Source: Olsenella_K sp051878835
GTDB lineage: Bacteria; Actinomycetota; Coriobacteriia; Coriobacteriales; Atopobiaceae
Assembly: GCA_051878835.1 (NCBI GenBank)
Contig: JBJEKW010000091.1
Span: forward strand, 1-64,000
Reading direction: 5' to 3'
Length of the DNA: 64,000 nt
Shown: positions 27,155 to 34,143 of the stretch, piece by piece
Numbering within the stretch: the stretch's first letter is position 1
Layout of the letters: the number at the start of each line of letters is the position of its first letter
Translations under genes and position numbers: made by a program
The notes under the pieces: model-generated
Seen by the model: the letters and a program-made list of their open reading frames with translations, nothing else
Told to the model about the DNA's origin: nothing
Databases searched by the model: none

Positions 27155-28558
27155 GTGAATCGCACAAGGATAGCCCAGCTGTACGCGCAGAAGGAGAGCT
27201 TCGGCTCGACCGAGGTCACGGTGGCCGGATGGGTCAGGTCCATCCGCGACATGAAGAACTTCGGCTTCGTCGTCCTGAACGACGGCAGCTGCTTCAAGGA
27301 CCTGCAGGTGGTCATGAACCGCGAGCGCCTGCAGAACTACGACGAGATAGCGGCCCTGACCGTGGGCTCCGCGCTCATCGTGAAGGGCCAGCTGGCCCTG
27401 ACGCCCGACCGTCCCCAGCCGTTCGAGCTGCAGGCCAGCACCATCCAGGTGGAGGGTGCCGCCGCGCCGGACTACCCCATGCAAAAGAAGCGCCAGACCC
27501 GCGAGTTCCTGCGCACCCAGCAGCACCTGCGCAGCCGCACGAACCTGTTCCGCGCGGTGTTCCGCGTGCGCTCCGTGGCCGCCTACGCCATCCACACGTT
27601 CTTCCAGGAGCGTGGCTTCCTGTATGTGAACACGCCCATCATCACCGCCTCCGACACCGAGGGCGCCGGCGAGATGTTCCGCGTGACCACCATCGACCCC
27701 GCCAACCCGCCGCTGAACCCGGACGGCACCGTGGACTACACGAAGGACTTCTTTGGCAAGAAGACCAGCCTGACCGTGTCGGGCCAGCTGCAGGCCGAGA
27801 ACTTCGCCATGAGCTTCGGCGACGTGTACACCTTTGGTCCCACGTTCCGCGCCGAGGACTCCAACACGCGCCGTCACGCCGCCGAGTTCTGGATGGTCGA
27901 GCCCGAGATGGCCTTCTGCGACCTCCAGGGCGAGATGGACGTGTCCGAGCAGATGCTGAAGTTCGCCATCAACTATGTGCTGGAGCACTGCCCCGACGAG
28001 ATGGACTTCCTGAACAAGTGGGTCGACAAGGGCCTGAAGGACCGTCTGCACCACGTGGCCACCAGCGAGTTCGCGCAGGTCAGCTACACCGATGCCGTGA
28101 AGATCCTGGAGCAGGCGCAGAAGGACGGCGTGAAGTTCGAGTACCCCGTGAAGTGGGGCATCGACTTGCAGACCGAGCACGAGCGCTACCTGACCGAGAA
28201 GCACTTCAAGCGCCCGACGTTCGTGACGGACTACCCGCGCGACATCAAGGCCTTCTACATGCGCCTGAACGACGACGGCAAGACCGTCGCCGCCGCGGAC
28301 TGCCTGGTGCCCGGCATCGGCGAGATCATCGGCGGCTCGCAGCGTGAGGAGCGCCTGGACGTGCTGGAGGCCCGCATCCACGAGCTGGGCATGGATCCCA
28401 GCCAGTACAAGTACTACTGCGACCTGCGTCGCTACGGCGGCTGCCACCACGCCGGCTTCGGCCTGGGCTTCGAGCGCTTCGTGATGTACCTCACGGGCGT
28501 GGACAACATCCGCGACGTCCTGCCGCACCCCCGCACCGTGGGCAACTGCGACTACTAA
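27155..28558 (+). CDS. asnS: asparagine--tRNA ligase
   Basis: 467 residues. Class IIb aminoacyl-tRNA synthetase. An N-terminal OB-fold anticodon-binding domain (VAGWVRSIRDMKNFGFVVLNDGS, 20-110) is followed by the catalytic core with motif 2 FGPTFRAEDSNTRRHAAEFWMVEPE and motif 3 GLGFERFVMYLTG near the C-terminus. The MNDDGKTVAAADCL-like stretch with PGIGEIIGGSQRE is typical of AsnRS. The start is GTG 27155 with AAGGGGG upstream. Monocistronic; followed by a large hairpin and repeats. Confidence 0.95.
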   Translation: MNRTRIAQLYAQKESFGSTEVTVAGWVRSIRDMKNFGFVVLNDGSCFKDLQVVMNRERLQNYDEIAALTVGSALIVKGQLALTPDRPQPFELQASTIQVEGAAAPDYPMQKKRQTREFLRTQQHLRSRTNLFRAVFRVRSVAAYAIHTFFQERGFLYVNTPIITASDTEGAGEMFRVTTIDPANPPLNPDGTVDYTKDFFGKKTSLTVSGQLQAENFAMSFGDVYTFGPTFRAEDSNTRRHAAEFWMVEPEMAFCDLQGEMDVSEQMLKFAINYVLEHCPDEMDFLNKWVDKGLKDRLHHVATSEFAQVSYTDAVKILEQAQKDGVKFEYPVKWGIDLQTEHERYLTEKHFKRPTFVTDYPRDIKAFYMRLNDDGKTVAAADCLVPGIGEIIGGSQREERLDVLEARIHELGMDPSQYKYYCDLRRYGGCHHAGFGLGFERFVMYLTGVDNIRDVLPHPRTVGNCDY

Positions 28559-28589
28559 GCCCCGCCACAAAATCCTCTGCGCCGTGCGA

Positions 28590-28647
28590 CGAGAGGCACA
28601 GTTCGGTACGTTTTCCCTTGTGGAAACGTCCGAATCTGTGCCTCTCG
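28590..28647. repeat. dispersed hairpin element, copy 3
   Basis: Stem of about 25 bp with one or two bulged bases (28590-28616 against 28622-28647) and a very short loop. The arm contains GGCACAGTTCGGTACGTT, shared with copies 1 and 2. It starts 32 bases after the asnS stop and may serve as its terminator, although no T-tract follows. Confidence 0.7.
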
Positions 28648-28814
28648 CTGTATTCAGGCGCCCCAGTCCGCTGCTGCGCGCGGAATCCCGCGTCGCAACC
28701 AGCCCAAGCTGCCTAGCCGGCCCACCAGCTTAGCTGGGAGCCAGCGGCCAGCCTAACTAGGCTATCCAACCACCCAGATCTGAATCGTTTGCACCAGCCA
28801 ACACGCCTCGGTGC

Positions 28815-29100
28815 GGAGTCTACGGTTCTGGGTACCCAGAACCGGTTAGTTTGCACTTCCTGGTGCAAAGTCGACGGGTTCGGGTACCCGAACCTGGGTA
28901 GTCTGCACCAGCCTGGAAAGCCCTTCTTGCAAAACGCCAGGTAAACGAGCTGTTGCTCCTGGAGCCGTGAGGCAAGAGGTGCGGAGTCTACAGTTCCGGG
29001 TACCCAGACCTGTCTGGTTTGCACCGCTTGGTGCAGAGTCGCTGGCTCTGGGTACCCGAACCTGGGTAGTCTGCACTTTCCGGTGCTGAGTTCACGGGTG
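28815..29100. repeat. 52-bp-spaced GGTACC palindromes alternating with GCAC/GTGC hairpins
   Basis: Four palindromes centred on GGGTACCC lie at 28833.5, 28885.5, 29001.5 and 29053.5. Two are perfect: GGTTCTGGGTACCCAGAACC (28824-28843) and GGTTCGGGTACCCGAACC (28877-28894). Between them are small hairpins such as TTGCAC..GTGCAA (28851-28867) and TGCACC..GGTGCA (29020-29035). Spacing within each pair is exactly 52. Confidence 0.8.
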
Positions 29101-29104
29101 TGGG

Positions 29105-29580
29105 CGCTCACACCCGCCACTTCTGCAGCGGATTCTGCAAAGGTCGGAGGTATGAGCGCTCACACCTGCCACTTCTGCAGCAGTTTCTGCAAAGGTCGGA
29201 GGTATGAGCGCCCACACCAGCCACTTCTGCAGCAGTTTCTGCAAAGGTCGGAGGTATGAGCGCCCACACCAGCCNNNNNNNNNNNNNNNNNNNNNNNNNN
29301 NNNNNNNNNNNNNNNNNNNNNNNNNNNNNNNNNNNNNNNNNNNNNNNNNNNNNNNNNNNNNNNNNNNNNNNNNNGCCACTTCTGCAGCAGTTTCTGCAAA
29401 GGTCGGAGGTATGAGCGCCCACACCAGCCACTTCTGCAGGGTCCTGGTACGACCCCCTCGAAGAAGACCAGGTCAGAGGCTTCCACATCAGCAGCCGGCG
29501 GTTCCTGAATGCAAAAGTCAGACCTTCGGGCGCCCACACCTGCCACTTCTGCAGCAGTTTCTGCAAAGGTCGGAGGTATG
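29105..29580. repeat. 52-bp tandem repeat array, copy number unresolved
   Basis: The unit begins GCCACTTCTGCAGCAGTTTC, continues TGCAAAGGTCGGAGGTATG, and closes with AGCGCCCACACCA. The AGGTCGGAGG anchor occurs at 29141, 29193, 29245, 29400 and 29567. The first three are exactly 52 apart; the last two are separated by a partial copy and about 110 bases of other sequence. 52 is not a multiple of 3, which argues against coding. The gap lies inside. Confidence 0.9.
29275..29374. other. assembly gap (100 N) inside tandem array
   Basis: The 55 bases before the gap (29220-29274) are identical to the 55 after it (29375-29429). The contigs therefore either overlap or are separated by a whole number of 52-bp units. 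Confidence 0.9.
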
Positions 29581-29845
29581 GGTGCCCACACCTGGGACTG
29601 CGGCAGGGGGAGGCTTGCACGGGAGCGCATGGACGTATGCGGACGTGCGCGGGTGTACACGGGTGCGCGCGAACGTGTCGGCTGCGGGTGTTTACTCACA
29701 GTTGGATTGCTCATGTTGCCGAAACGCCATGGGGCGCTATTGGAGAACGGGAGCAGGCTACGGGGGGAGTGGCCAGGCTAGTGAGCAGGGTCAAGCTACG
29801 GAGCCGGGCCAGTCTACGAAGCTGGTTACCGCTTCAGCTGAGAAT

Positions 29846-29947
29846 TCCGTCACGAGGTCGAGTGCTCTGTCGTGATGTCTCCGTTGCGAGAAAGGTTGTG
29901 CCGTGACGATATCTCCATCGCGAGGCCGAATGTGCCATCGCGAGTGA
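29846..29947. repeat. degenerate 34-bp tandem repeat, three units
   Basis: Units start at 29846, 29880 and 29914, each opening TCC(G/A)T(T/C)(G/A)CGAG and carrying TG(T/C)(G/C)(C/T) near position 19. Similarity is about 60-70 percent by eye. Confidence 0.55.
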
Positions 29948-30050
29948 CCCGCGAGCGACCTGTAAAGCCGCATGTCAGGGGTTCATACATCGATGAAACT
30001 TTATAACCTATTCCATACATTCAAGGTATACAACCTTATGTATAGAATCA

Positions 30051-30078
30051 TCACAATCATTTAGGTATGTGGTACAAT
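30051..30078 (+). promoter_or_regulatory. candidate carD promoter
   Basis: -10 TACAAT at 30073-30078, 26 bases before the ATG, with a weak -35 TCACAA at 30051-30056 (spacing 16). The short AAGGT..ACCTT dyad upstream (about 30023-30037) may be an operator. Confidence 0.4.
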
Positions 30079-30103
30079 GTAGGTCGCTATTGGAAGGAGT
30101 GCT

Positions 30104-30601
30104 ATGTACGAAGTCGGAGACTACATCGTTCATCCAGGTCAAGGCGTCTGCAAGGTCGAAGGCATAAAGGACGGACCGCACGCGGTCTACGAGTTGCTCC
30201 CCATTGGCGAGCGTCACCCCATGCGCATCAGCTATCCCGTCTCGAGCGAGGACAAGCTGCGCCCCATCCTGAGTGCCAGCGAGGCAAAGGAAATCATCGA
30301 TCAGTACCCATCCATGGACGTCGAGGAGTTCTCCGAGCGCAGCAACGCGCTGCAGGAGGAGCATTTCAAGAACGAGATCAAGCGTGGTACCTGCCGCGAT
30401 TCCGTGCGCATCGTAAAGACGTTCCGTCAGCGCATCGCACAGACCCGCGCGCAGAACAAGAAGCCGCCCGTGGTGTACGAGCGCATCTTGAAGCAGGCGT
30501 CTAAGCGCTCGCTGGACGAGCTGTCCGTGGCGCTGGACATGACGCCGGATGACGTGCTTGGCCTGTTCGAGGACACCACGGCAAACGAGCACGACAACTA
30601 G
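30104..30601 (+). CDS. carD: CarD/CdnL-family transcription regulator
   Basis: 165 residues. CarD proteins bind the RNA polymerase beta subunit and promoter DNA to stabilise open complexes, notably at rRNA promoters. The N-terminal RNAP-interacting domain (1-60) opens YEVGDYIVHPGQGVCKVEGI, the family hallmark. The helical C-terminal domain (70-160) is basic and contains SKRSLDELSVALDMTPDDVLGLF. Length matches actinobacterial CarD (about 160). SD GGAAGGAG precedes the ATG at 30104. The gene stands alone between repeat-rich regions and is followed by stacked hairpins. Confidence 0.9.
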   Translation: MYEVGDYIVHPGQGVCKVEGIKDGPHAVYELLPIGERHPMRISYPVSSEDKLRPILSASEAKEIIDQYPSMDVEEFSERSNALQEEHFKNEIKRGTCRDSVRIVKTFRQRIAQTRAQNKKPPVVYERILKQASKRSLDELSVALDMTPDDVLGLFEDTTANEHDN

Positions 30602-30706
30602 CGTTGCCAGCCCGTGCTCAATTGCGGCAAGTTCTGCTTGTTGCGCTTGCCGGCGATTTTCTAGCGTTTGGCTAGGTTCGTGAAACGAGCGTGTTTCCGC
30701 AGCAAA

Positions 30707-30735
30707 AGAGCCTGTCGGGCTCTGCTACTTTTCTA
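30707..30735 (+). terminator. first terminator-like hairpin after carD
   Basis: Stem AGAGCC / GGCTCT with a short loop, then GCTACTTTTCT. It lies 105 bases past the carD stop. Confidence 0.5.
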
Positions 30736-30737
30736 GC

Positions 30738-30813
30738 AACGACACCTGCCCGCTCAGGTGTTCGTTGTCGGGTCCGCGGGATGGCCGAGAGTCCCCGCGG
30801 ACCCGTTATTTTT
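30738..30813 (+). terminator. tandem hairpins ending in an intrinsic terminator
   Basis: A first stem (CAACGACACCTG at 30738-30749 against CAGGTGTTCGTTG, one bulge) is followed directly by a perfect 12-bp stem CGGGTCCGCGGG / CCCGCGGACCCG (30769-30780 and 30794-30805) and TTATTTTTC. The second hairpin is a textbook terminator. Confidence 0.8.
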
Positions 30814-30825
30814 CGCGACGTCTTT

Positions 30826-30965
30826 CGCGGCTGAACATGCGGGCGGGATTGCCGAACATTCGCTTGGAATGCTGAGCACTCGCCCCGAATGGCATACGCT
30901 CGTCAGGAATGCCGAATGCTTGCCAGAAATGACATGCACTCGCCAAAAAAGACACGCTCATGCTA
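30826..30965. repeat. degenerate 20-bp tandem repeat, about seven units
   Basis: Units start every 20 bases at 30826 (weak), 30846, 30866, 30886, 30906, 30926 and 30946 (weak). Consensus GGAATGCCGAACACTCGCCA. The phase never slips although the sequence has drifted. Confidence 0.75.
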
Positions 30966-31076
30966 CGGGCGCCAGACGTGCTGCCTAGCACACCTTGCGT
31001 ACCAGGTGCCCAGCACGTTCAGCCGGCCAAGAAGAACAGCCCGCTGGTAAATAGCTCGTCTCAAGATGGGGGATAG

Positions 31077-31106
31077 CTGACCGTCCGCTGCCTGCTGGGA
31101 TACAAT
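31077..31106 (+). promoter_or_regulatory. candidate promoter of the ACT-domain gene
   Basis: -10 TACAAT at 31101-31106 with a weak -35 CTGACC at 31077-31082 (spacing 18), 32 bases before the start codon. Confidence 0.35.
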
Positions 31107-31137
31107 GGCCCAATATCAGACTCGAAAGGGGACGGCA

Positions 31138-31428
31138 ATGGCAGACGAAACCGCACACAATCGCGCGATTATCACCGTTTTGGGCAGCGACCGCTCCGGC
31201 ATCGTGGCGGCAGTGACGGGTGCCCTGGCGGAGCACGACGCCAACATCCTGGACATCTCGCAGACCATTCTGCAGGGCACGTTCACCATGACCATGCTGG
31301 TTGACCTGAAGTCCGCAAACGTGGACTTCGCGGCCCTGCAACAGCAGCTGAACGACCTGCAGCAGCAGCTGAAGGTGCAGATCACCATGCAGCGCGAAGA
31401 GGTCTTCAACTTCATGTATCGCCTGTAG
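31138..31428 (+). CDS. small ACT-domain protein (UPF0237 type)
   Basis: 96 residues, a single ACT domain of the GcvR/UPF0237 kind: RAIITVLGSDRSGIVAAVTG, then NILDISQTILQGTFTMTMLV with the conserved small-ligand loop GSDRSGIV. ACT domains bind amino acids and dimerise; free-standing ones act as sensors, but no target is shown here. ATG 31138 follows AAAGGGGA; an upstream ATG at 31105 lies within the -10 box. Often found beside a DUF711-type protein in other genomes, which is not the case here: citrate synthase follows. Confidence 0.85.
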   Translation: MADETAHNRAIITVLGSDRSGIVAAVTGALAEHDANILDISQTILQGTFTMTMLVDLKSANVDFAALQQQLNDLQQQLKVQITMQREEVFNFMYRL

Positions 31429-31437
31429 CCGGCGTGC

Positions 31438-31490
31438 CGGTTATGGCTGGCGTATCGGTTATAGCTGGCGTGGTGGCATAGCTGGCAAGG
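31438..31490. repeat. 18-bp tandem repeat before citrate synthase
   Basis: CGGTTATGGCTGGCGTAT (31438-31455), CGGTTATAGCTGGCGTGG (31456-31473) and a degenerate third unit with GGCATAGCTGGC. Confidence 0.65.
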
Positions 31491-31574
31491 CTGTTGCCAG
31501 CACCTGACCACAGCCCGGCAACAGCGCCTCAGCGTCCGTGGCATATGCAAACTCTTGGCGGGAGGTTCGTACCA

Positions 31575-33202
31575 ATGGACAAGTACTTTCCTGGAAACAC
31601 GCGTCAGGGCCCCATTCTGTATCCCAGCGACACGTCGGCCCTGGGCAACGTTCGTGATGCCTATCCCATGCCCAGCGTGGGTCTGGGCCGCCCGCCCGTG
31701 TCGGACCAGCTGTACGAGGGCTTCACGCACGTGGACGACGTGCCCGCCGAGCTGTACCAGAAGTACGACGTGAAGCGCGGCCTCAGGAACTCCGACGGCT
31801 CCGGTGTGCTGGTGGGCCTGACTACGGTCTCGAACGTCCACGGCTACAACAAGGTGGACGGCAAGGTGGTCCCCGACGAGGGCAAGCTGACCCTGCGCGG
31901 CTACGACATAGCCGACCTGGTACGTGCGGCCCAGTCCGAGAACCGCTTTGGCTACGAGGAGGTCTCGTACCTCTTGCTCACGGGCAACCTGCCCACCACG
32001 GCTCAGCTGGACGACTACTGTGCGCGCATCGACTCCAGGCGAAACCTGCCCGAGGGCTACCTGCACGTGTTCCCCCGCACGACCGCGTCTCCGTCCATCA
32101 TGAACGTGCTGCAGCGCTCAACGCTGCTGCTGTACTCGTTTGACCCGAACCCCGACGACACCTCGCCCGAGCACGAGATCGACGTGGCCATATCGCTCCT
32201 GGGCCGACTGCCGCGCGTGGCAGCCGTGGCACACGCCGCCTCCATCGCGCAGAAGAACGAGGAGCGCCTGGTGGTGCCGCCCGTGCGCGAGGGCTACTCC
32301 ATGGCCGAGACCGTCCTGGACGTCCTGCGCGGCGACGAGGGCTTCACCCACGACGAGGCCATGCTGCTGGACGTCATGCTGATGCTGCACGCCGAGCACG
32401 GCGGCGGCAACAACTCCACCTTCACGTGCAGGGTCCTCTCGTCCTCGGGCACCGACGCCTACTCAGCCTACGCGGCGGCCATCGGCGCGCTGAAGGGCCC
32501 CAAGCACGGCGGCGCCAACTACAAGGCCAGCGAGATGATCACCGACATCGCCTACCACGTGAAGGACTGGGACGACGACGAGGAGCTGGCGGCCTACCTG
32601 ACGAAGATCCTGCAGAAGCAGGCCTTCGACAAGACCGGCCTCATCTATGGCCTGGGCCACGCCGTCTACACGAAGACCGACCCGCGCGCCATGCTGGTAA
32701 AGCAGTACGCGCAGCATCTGGCGCAGCAGAAGGGCGTCCAGGACAAGCTGCACCTCATCGAGCGCGTGGAGGCCATGGGTCCCAAGCTCATGCACAGTGT
32801 GCGCGGCATCACGAAGCCCATCAGCACCAACATCGACCTGTACACGGGCTTCGTGTACTCCATGCTGGGCGTGCCGCGCGACATGTTCACGCCCATCTTT
32901 GCCATNNNNNNNNNNNNNNNNNNNNNNNNNNNNNNNNNNNNNNNNNNNNNNNNNNNNNNNNNNNNNNNNNNNNNNNNNNNNNNNNNNNNNNNNNNNNNNN
33001 NNNNNTCGTGTACTCCATGCTGGGCGTGCCGCGCGACATGTTCACGCCCATCTTTGCCATCGCGCGCATGTCTGGCTGGGCGGCGCACCGTATGGAGGAG
33101 CTGTACGGCTCGGGTCGCATCATCAGGCCCGCATACCGTAGCTACATGGAGGCGCGCGACTACGTGCCCCTGGAAGAGCGCGACGGTCAGACGGGGGAGT
33201 AG
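31575..33202 (+). CDS. citrate synthase family protein (intact across a false gap)
   Basis: Condenses acetyl-CoA with oxaloacetate (or propionyl-CoA in 2-methylcitrate relatives). Motifs: catalytic His in LHAEHGGGNNSTFTCR, PKHGGANYKA, and GLGHAVYTKTDPRA, where the usual GHRVY Arg is Ala as in some anaerobe homologues. The ATG at 31575 follows GGGAGG. The 55 bases before the N run (32851-32905) repeat exactly after it (33006-33060). Removing the 100 N and one copy gives 1,473 coding bases, 490 residues, in frame to the TAG at 33202. As deposited, the gene looks frameshifted. Short spacing to the Cof-like gene suggests an operon. Confidence 0.92.
32906..33005. other. assembly gap (100 N), artefact
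   Basis: Both sides carry the same 55 bases, so the true sequence is continuous: the gap should be -55. Confidence 0.95.
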
Positions 33203-33205
33203 GCA

Positions 33206-34060
33206 GTGCCAGACGTGGCCCAGGGCCCTGCCGGTACCCACCTGCCGAGGCTGGTGTTCAGCGACCTCGACGGAACGTTCGTCACCACACACAAGGAGGT
33301 CCCGCAGAAAAACTGGGACCTCCTGGACCGCCTGGCGGACCGTGGCATCCCGTTCGTACCGTGCACGGGACGCAGCATCTCGGGCATTCCGGACGACGTC
33401 CTGAACCACCCGGCGTCTCGCTATGCCATATCGTGTAACGGCGTCATGGTGCAGGAGCTGCCCTCGGGCAGGGTCCTGCACGCCGACTACATGGGCAAGG
33501 AGCGCACCCTGGCCCTGTACCAGCAGGTCAAGCACCTCGACATCACCTACGACGTCTTCATAGACGGAAAGATCATGTGCGAGAAGGACCGCTACGACCG
33601 CCTGGGCCTCATGGGGCTGAGCCCCGATGACCTGCGCTTCACGCGCCAGGCCCGCACGCGCTCCGAGCTGCTGGTGCCCCAGGTGCTGCAGCAGGGAAAC
33701 CTGGTGGAGCGCGTCACCGTGTACTGGCGCTACCCGCAGGACCGCGACTACGTCATCTCGCGCGTGGAGGCCATGCCGGGCCTGGTTTGGACCAGCTCGG
33801 TGCCCCACGACATCGAGATCATGGACCAGAACGCCTCCAAGGGTGCTGCCCTGACCTGGCTGTGCCACCACCTGGGCATCAGCACGGCGGACGTAGTCGC
33901 CTTTGGAGATGCGGCCAACGACATGCCCATGCTGCAGGCGGCCGGAGACGGCGTGGCCATGGCGAACGCCCTGCCCGAGGTCATCGCCTGCGCGGACCAC
34001 GTGGCCCCCTCGAACGACGAGTCCGGCGTCGCACAGTACCTGGAGTCGCTGGGCGTCTAG
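33206..34060 (+). CDS. Cof-type HAD-IIB phosphatase
   Basis: 284 residues. HAD motif I FSDLDGTF (nucleophile Asp near 17), motif II CTGR, motif III Lys in NASKGAAL, motif IV FGDAANDMPML; a mixed cap domain lies between about 90 and 190. Cof-like enzymes dephosphorylate sugar phosphates, nucleotides or flavin precursors; the substrate is open. The GTG start at 33206 lies 3 bases after the citrate synthase stop, with GGGGAG overlapping that stop, so it is translated from the same message. Confidence 0.88.
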   Translation: MPDVAQGPAGTHLPRLVFSDLDGTFVTTHKEVPQKNWDLLDRLADRGIPFVPCTGRSISGIPDDVLNHPASRYAISCNGVMVQELPSGRVLHADYMGKERTLALYQQVKHLDITYDVFIDGKIMCEKDRYDRLGLMGLSPDDLRFTRQARTRSELLVPQVLQQGNLVERVTVYWRYPQDRDYVISRVEAMPGLVWTSSVPHDIEIMDQNASKGAALTWLCHHLGISTADVVAFGDAANDMPMLQAAGDGVAMANALPEVIACADHVAPSNDESGVAQYLESLGV

Positions 34061-34085
34061 ACAGCCATGAATCTGATGTAAAGAA

Positions 34086-34121
34086 AAGTGGGGACGCAGT
34101 TCGAAAGCTGCGTCCCCACTT
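34086..34121. terminator. bidirectional terminator
   Basis: Perfect 14-bp stem AAGTGGGGACGCAG / CTGCGTCCCCACTT with an 8-base loop, between convergent Cof-like and kup genes; A-tract on the left serves the minus strand. Confidence 0.85.
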
Positions 34122-34143
34122 ACGTAGTGGCCTGTGGATTGGG

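Larger units (their letters stand above)
28559..30103. other. 1.5-kb non-coding repeat island B/C
   Basis: No gene is supported on either strand. The region holds, in order: a dispersed hairpin (28590), 52-bp-spaced GGTACC palindromes (28815-29100), a 52-bp tandem array with an assembly gap (29105-29580), short GGCTACGG-like degenerate repeats (about 29755-29825), a 34-bp tandem (29846-29947), and the carD promoter. Confidence 0.7.

Noticed and set aside
28815..29580. Possible CRISPR array
   Set aside because: The array has no unique spacers: units are contiguous, and the palindromes are separated by related sequence. No cas genes in the window.
29108..29714. Open frames through the 52-bp array encoding repeated peptides such as GAHTSDLCR
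   Set aside because: All three frames stay open by chance of the repeat, the unit is not a multiple of 3, there is no SD, and the frame crosses Ns.
31494..33404. 636-residue frame running through the second half of the citrate synthase region
   Set aside because: After the N run it reads the wrong frame of citrate synthase and the next gene; produced by the false gap length.
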